From NCBI GenBank assembly GCA_020634165.1, contig JACKCF010000001.1, forward strand, positions 558,001 to 622,000: 64,000 bases of DNA. Direction: 5' to 3'. The translations under genes were made by a program, and so were the position numbers. Below the pieces are notes generated by a model that ran no database searches, had not been told where the DNA came from, and was given only the letters and a program-made list of their open reading frames with translations. Source of the stretch: Anaerolineaceae bacterium (GTDB lineage Bacteria > Chloroflexota > Anaerolineae > Aggregatilineales > Phototrophicaceae). Below, in pieces: positions 8,695-17,590 of the stretch (position 1 is its first letter; every line of letters starts with the position of its first letter).

Positions 8695-9063
8695 ATGGTA
8701 GCCCATGATGTATTCTGGCATACGCCAGATGTAATTTTGTGCATTCGTCTGACAGGGCACCTGGACGTAGGCGAAGCAAATGTCCTGAATGACGAGATGC
8801 AATCCATCCTGGATAGCTGTGATGGGCCGATTGCGCTGGTCATCGATGCTGAAGAGATGGACCTCTCTGCGGATTTTGCTGGCATTCGCAGCCAAATGAC
8901 CTATACCGATCATCCACTGATTGACAGGCTCATCGTCTTTACGACCCACCGCCTAACCCGCACCTGGATGCAGCTCATCCATAAGCAAAAGCAGGATGTA
9001 ACCCGAATTTGTACCTCCCAGTATGAATTAGGCCAGCAGATCCACCAGTATCTAAAACGCTAA
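8695..9063 (+). CDS. STAS/SpoIIAA-like protein, paralog 1 of 3
   Basis: 122 residues with the alternating strand-helix pattern of SpoIIAA/STAS-like domains: an early Trp, an I-x-L-x-G-x-L/W segment (LCIRLTGHLDVGEANVLN), a central hydrophobic strand ending in Asp (IALVIDAEEMD), then two helices. It resembles the proteins at 11113-11496 and 25701-26066 in length and in these landmarks. SpoIIAA-type domains bind partner proteins or lipids; no Ser phosphorylation motif is obvious. No membrane segment. Ribosome binding site weak (CGGAAA). Function unknown. Confidence 0.65.
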   Translation: MVAHDVFWHTPDVILCIRLTGHLDVGEANVLNDEMQSILDSCDGPIALVIDAEEMDLSADFAGIRSQMTYTDHPLIDRLIVFTTHRLTRTWMQLIHKQKQDVTRICTSQYELGQQIHQYLKR

Positions 9064-9116
9064 TAGTGATACAGCGCGAGTGCATTTGTGCTGCATGTAC
9101 CTTTGTGACCACTCTG

Positions 9117-9146
9117 TTGCGATAGCGTCCGGCTCACTGCTAAAAT
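9117..9146 (+). promoter_or_regulatory. Probable promoter of the isomerase gene
   Basis: TTGCGA (9117-9122), 18-nt spacer, TAAAAT (9141-9146). It predicts a start near 9153 and an ~83-nt leader. The leader can form a hairpin in which CCTGT-TGC (from about 9171) faces GCA-AT-ACAGG. Confidence 0.45.
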
Positions 9147-9235
9147 CAGACACCTAAAGCGAATTCTTTGCCTGTTGCCTATGAGCAATACAGGTTCGTA
9201 TTATTGATCCAACTATTGATTAGAAAAGGATTCTC

Positions 9236-10891
9236 ATGACTGATTATGCACTCCCCCAGGTGACAGAAGCCCCATCTATCGGAGAGAACGAAGCCATTCT
9301 GATCGCCAATGGTGACTTGCGTCTGTCTGCCAATCAGGTCTGCTGGGCTGCCCAGGAAGCCATGGAAAAAGCCGTCATTGCGGCCTTCGCCCGTGAGGGT
9401 ATCACTGTCAAACGGGGCCACGAGTACGACCCCGAACTCAAGCATGGCTTTATCTGGAACCAGCGCATGGGCATGGATGTGTTCAAGAACATCCCGCGCG
9501 ATGCCAAACTCATCGTGGCTGAATCCGTCTGGCAGTACAGTCACCATGTTCTGCATGGCCTGCACGATCACAAAGGCCCCATCCTGACCGTCGCTAATTG
9601 GAGCGGCGAATGGCCCGGTCTGGTCGGCATGCTCAACCTCAACGGCTCCCTGACCAAAATGGGCGTCGAATATAGCTCCATCTGGAGTGAGGACTTCACC
9701 GACGAGTATTTTCTCAAGAGCATTCGCCAGTGGATCAAAGAGGGCACCATTACCCACGACACCAGCCACGTTCGCGATTTCAACGCCGCCACTGTGAGTG
9801 CTGCCGAGCGCGAACTAGGTCGGAGTTTGGCCGCCCAACTCCAGCACGAAAAAGCCATCATGGGCGTGTTTGATGAGGGCTGCATGGGTATGTACAACGC
9901 CATCATCGATGACGGCATGCTCAACGAAACCGGTGTCTACAAGGAGCGCCTCAGTCAGTCGGCGTTGGTCGCGGGTATGCGCCGCGTCAGCGCTGCCGAA
10001 GCGCAAAAAATTCGTGACTGGCTGGATGCGAAGGGCGTCACCTTCGTCACTGGATCCAATGAAGAAACTGACCTAACCGACGCCCAGATTCTTGACCAGT
10101 GCAAGATGTACATTGCTGCGGTACGCATCGCCGATGAATTTGGCTGCGATGCCATTGGCATTCAGTATCAGCAGGGCCTCAAGGACATGGCTCCGGCTTC
10201 TGACCTGGTGGAAGGTCTGCTCAACAATGTGGAACGCCCACCCGTCTATCATGCGGAAACAGGCCAGGAACTCTATTCAGGCAGGGCATTGCCGCACTTT
10301 AATGAGGTCGATGAATGCGCTGGCCTGGATGCACTGGTGACCAATCGCATCTGGAATACGATGGGCTATGATCCAGCGACGACGCTGCACGATCTCCGCT
10401 ACGGTGCGCACTACACGGGCCAGGGTGTTGACGACTACGTTTGGGTGTTCCTGATTTCCGGTGCGGCCCCGGCTTCGCACTTCATTGATGGCTACACAGG
10501 GGCATCCAGCGAACGCCAACCACCGATGTACTTCCGCTTGGGCGGTGGCACGCTCAAGGGCATCAGCAAGCCTGGTGAGATCGTCTGGAGCCGCGTTTAT
10601 GTGATGGATGATGCTTTACACGCCGACCTGGGTCGCGCCCATGTGGTTGAACTGCCCCAGGAAGAAACAGAACGTCGCTGGCAGGCGACCACACCGCAGT
10701 GGCCGATCATGCATGCCGTGACGCATGGCGTATCTCGCGACCAGATGATGGCTCGTCACAAGGCCAATCACCTCAATGTCGCCTATGCACCCTCTGCCGA
10801 AGAGGCAGACAAAGCCCTGGCCGCCAAAGCCGCCATGTTCGATGCAATGGGCTTGCAGGTGCATCTGTGTGGGGATGTAAAAATCGGCTAA
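9236..10891 (+). CDS. L-fucose/L-arabinose isomerase-like protein
   Basis: 551 residues, cytoplasmic. The sequence resembles the FucI-type ketol-isomerase family, which interconverts L-fucose and L-fuculose with Mn2+: the N-terminal domain includes SANQVCWAAQEAMEKAV and TVANWSGEWPGLVGMLNL, the middle part has DEFGCDAIGIQYQQGLKDM in the region expected to carry metal ligands, and the C-terminal part is beta-rich. Length is close to the family's ~590. Metal ligands could not be assigned residue by residue, so substrate (fucose, arabinose or another sugar) is open. AAAGGA lies 7 nt before the ATG. It stands alone, with a promoter at 9117, and could feed on sugars brought in by the transporters at 13924-17590 or 26930-29830. 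Confidence 0.65.
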   Translation: MTDYALPQVTEAPSIGENEAILIANGDLRLSANQVCWAAQEAMEKAVIAAFAREGITVKRGHEYDPELKHGFIWNQRMGMDVFKNIPRDAKLIVAESVWQYSHHVLHGLHDHKGPILTVANWSGEWPGLVGMLNLNGSLTKMGVEYSSIWSEDFTDEYFLKSIRQWIKEGTITHDTSHVRDFNAATVSAAERELGRSLAAQLQHEKAIMGVFDEGCMGMYNAIIDDGMLNETGVYKERLSQSALVAGMRRVSAAEAQKIRDWLDAKGVTFVTGSNEETDLTDAQILDQCKMYIAAVRIADEFGCDAIGIQYQQGLKDMAPASDLVEGLLNNVERPPVYHAETGQELYSGRALPHFNEVDECAGLDALVTNRIWNTMGYDPATTLHDLRYGAHYTGQGVDDYVWVFLISGAAPASHFIDGYTGASSERQPPMYFRLGGGTLKGISKPGEIVWSRVYVMDDALHADLGRAHVVELPQEETERRWQATTPQWPIMHAVTHGVSRDQMMARHKANHLNVAYAPSAEEADKALAAKAAMFDAMGLQVHLCGDVKIG

Positions 10892-10918
10892 TTTTTCAGA
10901 CAGTTAGAACCATTTTTC

Positions 10919-10946
10919 GTAGGGGCACAAATGCTGTGCTCCTATG
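10919..10946. repeat. GTAGGGGCA-type palindromic repeat
   Basis: GTAGGGGCACAAATGCTGTG followed by CTCCTATG: GGGGCACA faces TGTGCTCC, 28 nt after the isomerase stop. It is related to the copies at 2431-2454 and 62299-62322 and may act as a weak terminator. Confidence 0.55.
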
Positions 10947-11112
10947 TATTTAATGGCATGGCGCCTGTCTAACGGGCAAGTTTCTCCTTAGATAAGTATC
11001 AGCGTTGTGTCATCAGATCGTTTTGAACGGATTAAGATTTTAAAAAATTGAGGTTTTGTTCTTAGAAATCCATGTATCATGAAATTAGTCTAATTATTGA
11101 GGCGACGAAGCT

Positions 11113-11496
11113 ATGGGTATTCAACTCGTATGGGAAGATGACGACAAAACCATCTTGCGCCACATCTATGAAGGCATCTGGACAGTTGCCGACTTCATCG
11201 GTGCTGTTGATGAATCCAGAAAGCTCTTGCTTGAAGTAGAGCACCCGGTCGACCTGATTATTGATATGCGAAAAGCCGCGGGACCACCGCCCAAGATCAT
11301 GTCTGCTTATAGATATGCAGATCAGAAAGTACCCCCCAATCAACGGCTGATCGTCATGGTTAACCCCAATGAATACATGAAAACATTTAATAACATCGTT
11401 GGCAAAATCGCCCCACGCGCTGCGGAAAATCGTAATCTCGTGGAATCAATGGACGGCGCGTTTGAGTTAATTGCCGAATTCCGCGCCCACACCTAG
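11113..11496 (+). CDS. STAS/SpoIIAA-like protein, paralog 2 of 3
   Basis: 127 residues. Shares with the proteins at 8695 and 25701 an early Trp (VWEDDDKTILRHIYEGIWT), a central strand ending in Asp (VDLIIDMRKAAG) and a later hydrophobic strand (QRLIVMVNPNEYM). Predicted soluble alpha/beta domain, no membrane segment. GAGGCGACGAAGC precedes the ATG. A perfect terminator follows, so this is a single-gene unit. The number of copies in 64 kb suggests a lineage-expanded family; the role is unknown. Confidence 0.65.
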   Translation: MGIQLVWEDDDKTILRHIYEGIWTVADFIGAVDESRKLLLEVEHPVDLIIDMRKAAGPPPKIMSAYRYADQKVPPNQRLIVMVNPNEYMKTFNNIVGKIAPRAAENRNLVESMDGAFELIAEFRAHT

Positions 11497-11523
11497 TAGC
11501 TGCGAGTATGCCTGATTTAGTCG

Positions 11524-11549
11524 ATCCCCTCATCTACGAGGGGATTTTT
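11524..11549 (+). terminator. Intrinsic terminator
   Basis: ATCCCCTC (11524-11531) and GAGGGGAT (11538-11545) form a perfect 8-bp stem with a 6-nt loop, followed by T residues. Closes the STAS-like paralog 2 transcript. Confidence 0.8.
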
Positions 11550-11630
11550 CATTGTGCTGAGTAGGAGAGATGCTGTTACTCAGTTGCACGCTGTTAATCG
11601 TCGATTTAACCGATAGTAATTTGCCATCAT

Positions 11631-11649
11631 CATCACGATAATCATTTGC
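11631..11649. promoter_or_regulatory. Possible Fur box upstream of the iron permease
   Basis: The 19 bases from 11631 match the classical Fur consensus at 14 positions, with an uninterrupted GATAATCATT core. A weak promoter (TTGCTT at 11646, TAGATT at 11667) overlaps it. It lies 150 bp before the FTR1-family gene, which is a typical Fur target. Apart from this and the terminator at 11524, nothing else is seen in 11497-11798. Confidence 0.35.
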
Positions 11650-11798
11650 TTCTTAGCCGCAAACTTTAGATTACACCTATGCAGTATCTACATTAAACAG
11701 GGCCATAATCTGCGCTTAACCGCTCTTGTAGATATTCCGGCGTATCGCCAGTAAAGTAACTGCCAGTTCCCAAACAAAATTTATCTAAGGAATTCGCC

Positions 11799-12653
11799 AT
11801 GCTGGCAGCACTGGTAATTGCATTTCGCGAGGGATTAGAAGCCTCGTTGATCGTTGGCATCGTCATGGGGTATCTGAAAAAGACCGATCAGACCCACAAA
11901 ATGAAATTCGCATGGCTGGGCGTTCTGGCAGCCGTGATCGTGAGCGTCGTCCTGGCGTTGATACTACAGGCGATTGGCGCTGAACTCGAAGGCGCAGCGG
12001 AGCAAATTTTTGAGGGCGTCACCATGTTTGCGGCAGTCGCCGTCCTGACGTGGATGATCTTCTGGATGCGTTCCCAGGCGCGCACCATGAAATCGGAAAT
12101 CGAAGCCGAATTGGAAGCGGTGACCAAAAACGGCCAGGAACGCGGCCTTTTCGGTGTGACCTTCTTCGCCGTTGTGCGTGAAGGCCTGGAAACCGCGCTG
12201 TTTCTTTCCGCAGCCGCCTTCGCGACCAACAGCTCGGAAACGCTGATTGGCGCTCTGATTGGTTTGGCGATTGCCGCCGTCGTTGGTTACGTGATTTATG
12301 CCTCCACCATGCGCCTGAACCTGCGTATGTTCTTCAATGTGACCAGCCTGCTGCTGCTCTTCTTCGCTGCTGGGTTGTTCGCACACGGTGTGCATGAATT
12401 CCAGGAAGCGAGCGTCTTGCCGATCATTCAGGAGCATGTGTGGGACATCAACCATATCGTGGATGAAAACTCGTTTGTGGGTAGCATCCTGAAAGCCGTC
12501 CTGGGCTACAATGGCAACCCATCCTTGCTGGAAGTGCTGGCCTACATCGTCTATTGGCTGGTGGTTCCCTTCGGCGTACAGTGGTTTGTGGAGCGCAACG
12601 CCGCGAAATCGGCCACGCTGGTCCAGGCCCCGAAAATGGCTTCCCAGGCCTAG
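11799..12653 (+). CDS. FTR1-family iron permease (EfeU-like)
   Basis: 284 residues, about seven transmembrane segments. Two REGLE motifs, R10-E14 (FREGLEASLIV) and R127-E131 (VVREGLETALF), are the hallmark of FTR1/EfeU iron channels and lie in membrane segments where the Glu residues carry iron. It imports iron across the cytoplasmic membrane. In many bacteria EfeU works with EfeO and EfeB; neither is next to this gene. AAGGA sits 8 nt before the ATG. A Fur-like site at 11631 would fit iron repression. Two terminators follow. Confidence 0.9.
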   Translation: MLAALVIAFREGLEASLIVGIVMGYLKKTDQTHKMKFAWLGVLAAVIVSVVLALILQAIGAELEGAAEQIFEGVTMFAAVAVLTWMIFWMRSQARTMKSEIEAELEAVTKNGQERGLFGVTFFAVVREGLETALFLSAAAFATNSSETLIGALIGLAIAAVVGYVIYASTMRLNLRMFFNVTSLLLLFFAAGLFAHGVHEFQEASVLPIIQEHVWDINHIVDENSFVGSILKAVLGYNGNPSLLEVLAYIVYWLVVPFGVQWFVERNAAKSATLVQAPKMASQA

Positions 12654-12679
12654 CGCCGAACTTCACAACTTAGCGCATA

Positions 12680-12713
12680 AAAGGGCGATCCGGCGACGGA
12701 ACGTCCTTTTTTT
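12680..12713 (+). terminator. Intrinsic terminator of the iron permease gene
   Basis: AAAGGGCG (12680-12687) pairs with CGTCCTTT (12702-12709); inside, TCCG and CGGA close a GCGA tetraloop. A T-run follows. Confidence 0.8.
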
Positions 12714-12723
12714 ATTGCCATAT

Positions 12724-12745
12724 AGCGCAGAAAAATGCGCTTTTT
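12724..12745 (+). terminator. Second, back-up terminator
   Basis: AGCGCA and TGCGCT form a perfect 6-bp stem around GAAAAA, followed by TTTT. It lies 11 bp after the first terminator. Confidence 0.65.
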
Positions 12746-13106
12746 CCTGGCTGATGTCCGCATGATTTGGGGCGATTCCTGGGGAAAATGGCCACTTACT
12801 GCCATATTTAGCAGCTAGCAGAAGAAAAAGTTTTGTTGCAGATTTGAGTGCTGAGTTCCGAGTGCTGAGTTTTGTTTTGTGCTGGCTGAAAATAGCTTCC
12901 GGCATGGTGATGCACTCCTCTCGCTGCTGACAGGGTAGCACATTCTGAGCACAAAAAGCGTTCCATATGGTACGAAATTTACAAATAATAAGGTATAGGA
13001 TCTGATAAGATGGCGTAAAATGATCTAGTATTTGTCTGTTTCTGATTGCATAGTTATCACATAGTCTGTAGTCAGTTTCCTAGTATCCTTAGTTAGAGAA
13101 GATTCT
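12746..13106. other. Intergenic region with a short direct repeat
   Basis: No credible gene. The 12-mer GAGTGCTGAGTT occurs at 12846-12857 and again at 12860-12871. Base composition drops towards AT from about 12950, continuous with the AT-rich gene that follows. Confidence 0.5.
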
Positions 13107-13865
13107 ATGTCACTTGCAATAGAAGTTGCTTTATATGTTTTCAAACCTTGGTTTGCCAGATTACTAATAGTTTTAGATGTAATTGTAGTTTTAAGTCTAT
13201 TTATAGAGAAAGACATACCTATATCAAGAGAGATGCTCATTATAATTTCTGTACTTTTACTCATCTTAGTTTTGCTTCAGGCTATTTTCAGGTTGTATAG
13301 TGAAAAGAATCCCAAAGTCGATTTTGAAATCGAAACCACTCGTTTCTTGCAGTTGGGAAGTCAAACCAAGCTATTTGAAGTCGATCTTAAATCAAAAGGT
13401 ACTATTGAGTTTAATCCAGAAATTAACATTCGTAATACTCGTTCTCTTCCAACCTCTGTTGAATTCACAATAGTTGACATTGATTCAGACTTACCGATGG
13501 TAGTGAAAGATTATTCTCTAAAACTTGGTTCAACGGCGACAGATAATACTACTACTGTTGAAGCTGGATCAATCAAGAAAAAAATCAGCTTATACTTCAT
13601 GCTTGACATCAGATTGAAGCCCGCAGAGGAGATATTGCCTAAGATTCGCAGTGCATCACGGCTCGAAGTTGTTTTCCATGCTAGGCAACCAGATAGTGGC
13701 TATATTGAATATAGAATTCCAGCACATGATAGTTTCTTTGCTGACCTTAAAGAACTAATAAAGACCCGAATTCAACAGAGAATAGATCAGGCTAAAACAG
13801 AGGAAGATAAACAAAAGTTTATTGACTATTTATTTTTGATCGATGATAGATACGGTAAAGAATAA
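13107..13865 (+). CDS. AT-rich membrane-anchored protein of unknown function
   Basis: 252 residues. Two transmembrane helices at about residues 15-32 and 43-62 (LLIVLDVIVVLSLFI, MLIIISVLLLILVLLQAIF) form a short hairpin; the remaining ~190 residues look like a beta-rich soluble domain ending in a charged helical tail. I do not recognise it. Its codons are clearly AT-richer than the surrounding genes (many ATA, AGA, TTA), which points to recent acquisition or a different selective history. The ATG is preceded only by a weak AGAGAAGA. It lies tail to tail with the Opp permease gene, 58 bp apart. Confidence 0.65.
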   Translation: MSLAIEVALYVFKPWFARLLIVLDVIVVLSLFIEKDIPISREMLIIISVLLLILVLLQAIFRLYSEKNPKVDFEIETTRFLQLGSQTKLFEVDLKSKGTIEFNPEINIRNTRSLPTSVEFTIVDIDSDLPMVVKDYSLKLGSTATDNTTTVEAGSIKKKISLYFMLDIRLKPAEEILPKIRSASRLEVVFHARQPDSGYIEYRIPAHDSFFADLKELIKTRIQQRIDQAKTEEDKQKFIDYLFLIDDRYGKE

Positions 13866-13923
13866 AGCGACCGTTTAACTTCGAGAAAGTATTCAGGTTT
13901 TGTCGAAGTTACTATTGCTTTCT

Positions 13924-14871
13924 TTACTTCAACAGCCGCGGATCGAGGGCATCGCGCAGGCCATCACCAACGAAGTTAAAACCAAGCACGGTAATCATGA
14001 TGGTCAGGCCGGGGAAAATGGCGTACCACCAGGCATTCGTGAAGAAGTTGCGCCCCTGGTCGATCATCGTGCCCCAACTGGGATTGGGAATTTCCACACC
14101 CAGGCCCAAAAAACTCAGGGTCGATTCCGACAGAATCGCACCCGCCACACCCAGCGACGCCAGCACAATCGAGGGGGCAATCGCGTTCGGCAGCAGGTGC
14201 CGCACCATAATGCGGAAATTGGAGGCCCCGGTCGCACGGGCCGCGATGACATACTCGCGTTCTTTGATGGTCAGCACCTGGCTGCGCATCATACGGGCAT
14301 CACCCGCCCAGCCAATCAGCCCCAGCGCGAAGAAAATGCTCACGTGCCGCGTCGATAGCCCGATGCTTTCCAGCGAACTGAACAGGCCAATCTGCGCCTG
14401 ATCGATGATGGCGACCCACACAATCAGGAACATCAGGCCGGGGATGGCAAAAACGGCGTCCGTCAGGCGCATGATGATGTCGTCTACGATGCCGCCGTAC
14501 CAGCCGGAAATCATCCCCAGGGTGATGCCGATGCTGATGGCCACCGTCTGGGCGATGAAAGCGATTAGCATGGAAATGCGCGCACCATGTATCAGGCGGC
14601 TGAGGATATCGCGGCCAAATTCGTCCGTCCCCAGCAAAAATTCGCTGTTGGGGGGCGTCAGGCGGTTCATGGCGCTGATCTTATTGGGATCGTAAGGGGC
14701 AATCACATCAGCAAAAACGGCCGCGAAAATGATGATCGTGACGATAATCAGCCCCAGCACGGCGACGCGGTTGGATACAAAGGCCCGGATAAACCGCCGC
14801 CGCTGGCGGATCGGCTCGCGGCTGCCTTCTGGGCTGAGGACGGCGACCTGGTTGGATGTGGGTGAGGACAT
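13924..14871 (-). CDS. Oligopeptide/dipeptide ABC transporter permease (DppC/OppC-type)
   Basis: 315 residues. N-terminal TM segment, the OppC_N-type stretch RRFIRAFVSNRVAVLGLII, then the permease core with the cytoplasmic EAA-like loop (REYVIAARATGASNFRIMVRHLLPNA) that contacts the ATPase, and STLSFLGLGVEIPNPSWG, a strong DppC/OppC signature. It forms half of the membrane channel with the product of 14893-15837. The start has a weak AAAGAG. It is the last gene of the minus-strand cluster beginning with the binding protein at 17590; no ATP-binding subunits follow. Confidence 0.93.
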   Translation of the reverse strand: MSSPTSNQVAVLSPEGSREPIRQRRRFIRAFVSNRVAVLGLIIVTIIIFAAVFADVIAPYDPNKISAMNRLTPPNSEFLLGTDEFGRDILSRLIHGARISMLIAFIAQTVAISIGITLGMISGWYGGIVDDIIMRLTDAVFAIPGLMFLIVWVAIIDQAQIGLFSSLESIGLSTRHVSIFFALGLIGWAGDARMMRSQVLTIKEREYVIAARATGASNFRIMVRHLLPNAIAPSIVLASLGVAGAILSESTLSFLGLGVEIPNPSWGTMIDQGRNFFTNAWWYAIFPGLTIMITVLGFNFVGDGLRDALDPRLLK

Positions 14872-14892
14872 ATCGAACGCTCTTTACGCAGC

Positions 14893-15837
14893 TTAGGCAT
14901 AGCGGATACGCGGATCAAGCACCGCGTACAGAATATCCGTTATCAGGTTGACGATCAGGTAGACGAAGGCGCCCAGCAGCAGGATGCCCATAATCACGGG
15001 TGTATCGCGCTGCAAAATCGCCGGAACAATCGCGCGTCCCAGGCCGGGCCAGTTGAAGATGGTCTCCGTCACCAGCGCGCCAGTCATCAGGCCCGCCACC
15101 TGCAAGCCGACGACGGTCAGCACCGGAATAATCGCATTACGCAGATGATGCCGGATCAGTACCACGCGGCTCTTGAGGCCCTTGGCCCGCGCCGTGTTGA
15201 TATAATCCTGCCCGGCCACTTCCAGCATAGAAGACCGTGCGACACGTGCGATGATCGCTGATAAATTCGTTCCCAGCACCAGCGATGGCAGAATCATGTA
15301 ATAGGGGTTGCCATCGCCATAACCCGCCACCGGGAACAGGGCAATGCCCGTCGTGTTTGACGATAACAATAATTGTGCGACCAATCCCTGCCAGAACACT
15401 GGCATCGACAGGCCCACCAACGCAAAGATCATCAGCGCATGGTCAAGCCACGTATACTGCTTAATCGCAGAGACCACCCCCGCTGGAATACCAATAATCA
15501 GGGCGACGGTCATGCCACCGAGCATGAGTTGCAGCGTTCGCGGCAGTCGGTAGCCAATAATGTCAATCACATCTTCGCGCTGAATAAAGGAGCGGCCCAG
15601 GTCAAAGCGCAGCATATCCCCCAAAAAATCCAGGTATTGCTCTAAAAATGGTCGATCAATACCCAGGTTGGCGCGCATGGCATCCAACTGCTCTTGCGAC
15701 AGTCGGTTCACTTCTTCGCCGAGCACGACCTTGATCGGGTCACCAGGCATGGCATACGCCAGCATGAAGACAATCGTATAAATGATGAAGACGGTGGGGA
15801 TGACCTGTATCAGCCGACGAATGATGTATGCAATCAC
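14893..15837 (-). CDS. Oligopeptide/dipeptide ABC transporter permease (DppB/OppB-type)
   Basis: 314 residues with six TM segments. Classic DppB features: opening IAYIIRRLIQVIPTVFIIY, AMPGDP near residue 30, the EAA-like loop (DYINTARAKGLKSRVVLIRH) and the C-terminal VLDPRIRYA. The start codon is GTG, with AGGAA 7 nt upstream. It pairs with the DppC-type permease 21 bp downstream, and receives substrate from the binding protein encoded just upstream. Confidence 0.93.
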   Translation of the reverse strand: MIAYIIRRLIQVIPTVFIIYTIVFMLAYAMPGDPIKVVLGEEVNRLSQEQLDAMRANLGIDRPFLEQYLDFLGDMLRFDLGRSFIQREDVIDIIGYRLPRTLQLMLGGMTVALIIGIPAGVVSAIKQYTWLDHALMIFALVGLSMPVFWQGLVAQLLLSSNTTGIALFPVAGYGDGNPYYMILPSLVLGTNLSAIIARVARSSMLEVAGQDYINTARAKGLKSRVVLIRHHLRNAIIPVLTVVGLQVAGLMTGALVTETIFNWPGLGRAIVPAILQRDTPVIMGILLLGAFVYLIVNLITDILYAVLDPRIRYA

Positions 15838-15903
15838 GTCTTGTTCCTGAGAAAAGCATGTTGCTCCACGTCGCGGAGCGTCAGATAGAGGTGGTGCAAA
15901 TCA

Positions 15904-15929
15904 GGGAGTGCCGAGCAGACGACACTCCC
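15904..15929 (-). promoter_or_regulatory. Intercistronic hairpin after the binding-protein gene
   Basis: GGGAGTG and CACTCCC (15904-15910, 15923-15929) form a perfect stem between the binding-protein stop and the DppB start. There is no T-run. It probably protects the upstream message or partly terminates, giving more binding protein than permease. Confidence 0.5.
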
Positions 15930-15943
15930 CATGATGGTATGGC

Positions 15944-17590
15944 TTACTGGCTCTTGGTAACGATGGCCAGGTTGGCGTGGTGGATACCCATGCCACCTGG
16001 TTCAAAGCCTTCGATGTAGGACTTTTGCAGCCATGCGATTTTGCTGTATGCCGACGGAATCACGATCATTTCTTCCATGACGATATCGTGAACCTGCTGG
16101 TACAGCGCTTCGCGCGCGACCGGATCAATTTCCAGGCGAGCCTGTGTGAGCAGGGCATCGACGTCTGGATCATCCCAGCGCATGGACCCTTCACCATTCA
16201 GGATCAGGTAGTCAAAGACTTCGGCTGGTTCCGGGATGCCTGCGTTCCAACCATTCTGGAAAATATCGGCTTTTTCTGTGCGGATGTTATCCCAATAGGT
16301 GCTGCCATCTTCGATGACGAAGTTGATGCTGATGCCCAGGCTTTCCAGGGCTTCCTGCCAGACGACAACCTGTGCTTCATCCGAGATGGATTCCAGCAGG
16401 TAGATGTTGATCGTCGGCAGACCTTCACCGTTGGGGTAACCGGCTTCTGTCAGCAGTTCAGCAGCCTTGTCGAGATCATACTGATAGGTCATTGAGGGCG
16501 TACTGGCGGGTGCACTCGGCGGCAGGAAGCCAAGCGTCGCCGGGAAGCGTGACCCTTCCGAGAAGACGTTCCAGGCTGTTTCACGGTCGAGCGCATAGGC
16601 AAACGCCTGACGTACCAGCGGTTCTTCGGCGAGCTGGCCATCAACCATGTTGAAGCCCCAGTAACGGATATGGGTACCGGCATTCTCATGGAAGTCATCC
16701 GGGAATTCGTTCATGATGGCTGTGCGCTGGCCGCTGGGGAAGCTGAACAGGAAGTCCAGGTTGCCTTCGCGGTAGTCCAGCAGGGCGGTATTTTCATCAC
16801 CATAGTTGATGAAGCGGATGCCATCCACCATCGGCAGACCTTCGATGTAGTAATCGGGGTTGGCTTCCAGGACGACGCGGTCCTGACGCAGCCATTCCAC
16901 AAACTGGAAGGGGCCGGTGCCAACAGGCGTATTGTTAAAGTCTTCGCCGAGCTTTTCATAAGCTTCTGGCGAGGTGATATTGGGCATGCCGTTGACCAGG
17001 AACAGACGGTCCGGCGTGCGCAGCGTAATTTCAAAGGTATAGTCGTCGATGACCTGCAAACCAGGGACGTCCATGTCGTCCATAATCAGCGGAACTTCGT
17101 CGCCTGCATCCAGCATTTCCTGCATGGCGGTGGTGTATTCTTCTGCACCCACGACGAAGCGCATATTGGAGGCCAGGGTCGGTTCGGAAATATCAGGATC
17201 AGCGTTCAGGGCAACCATGAAGTTCCACAGAACGTCATCAGCCGTCAGTTCGCGGTCTTCGAGTTCCACACCTGCGATGTTATGGAACAGAACGCCCTGA
17301 CGCAGATGGAAGGTAAACACCTGCTGACCTTCATCGTTGATAGCAACGTCGTAACTCTCTGCTAATTGCGGGACCAATTCACCCGTGCCTGGGTCGAGGT
17401 CAAGCAAACCTTCGTAAATCTGGTTGAGTACGGTGGAATTGGCGATTTCGTCATTTGTGAACATATTCAGGTGCGATGGATCGGTGGTGATCGGGTACAG
17501 GAGAATGTTCTCATCCTGTGCCAGGACCGTGAACGCACCCATTAACAAAAGGGCAAATAACATGACGCCTATGGTCAGTTTTCTCAACAT
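15944..17590 (-). CDS. Peptide/oligosaccharide ABC transporter substrate-binding protein
   Basis: 548 residues, family 5 extracellular solute-binding protein (DppA/OppA-like). Signal peptide about residues 1-24 ending VLAQ; there is no lipobox cysteine, so anchoring by lipid is not predicted. The mature part shows family landmarks: NSTVLNQIYEGLLDLDPGTGELVPQLAESYDV near the start, the LRQGVLFH segment, and VRQAFAYALDRE in the middle. It captures the solute outside the cell for the two permeases downstream. AAGGA precedes the ATG by ~9 nt. The sulfatase gene upstream on the same strand hints that the solute may be a glycan fragment rather than a peptide, as this family also binds sugars; that is inference. 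Confidence 0.92.
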   Translation of the reverse strand: MLRKLTIGVMLFALLLMGAFTVLAQDENILLYPITTDPSHLNMFTNDEIANSTVLNQIYEGLLDLDPGTGELVPQLAESYDVAINDEGQQVFTFHLRQGVLFHNIAGVELEDRELTADDVLWNFMVALNADPDISEPTLASNMRFVVGAEEYTTAMQEMLDAGDEVPLIMDDMDVPGLQVIDDYTFEITLRTPDRLFLVNGMPNITSPEAYEKLGEDFNNTPVGTGPFQFVEWLRQDRVVLEANPDYYIEGLPMVDGIRFINYGDENTALLDYREGNLDFLFSFPSGQRTAIMNEFPDDFHENAGTHIRYWGFNMVDGQLAEEPLVRQAFAYALDRETAWNVFSEGSRFPATLGFLPPSAPASTPSMTYQYDLDKAAELLTEAGYPNGEGLPTINIYLLESISDEAQVVVWQEALESLGISINFVIEDGSTYWDNIRTEKADIFQNGWNAGIPEPAEVFDYLILNGEGSMRWDDPDVDALLTQARLEIDPVAREALYQQVHDIVMEEMIVIPSAYSKIAWLQKSYIEGFEPGGMGIHHANLAIVTKSQ

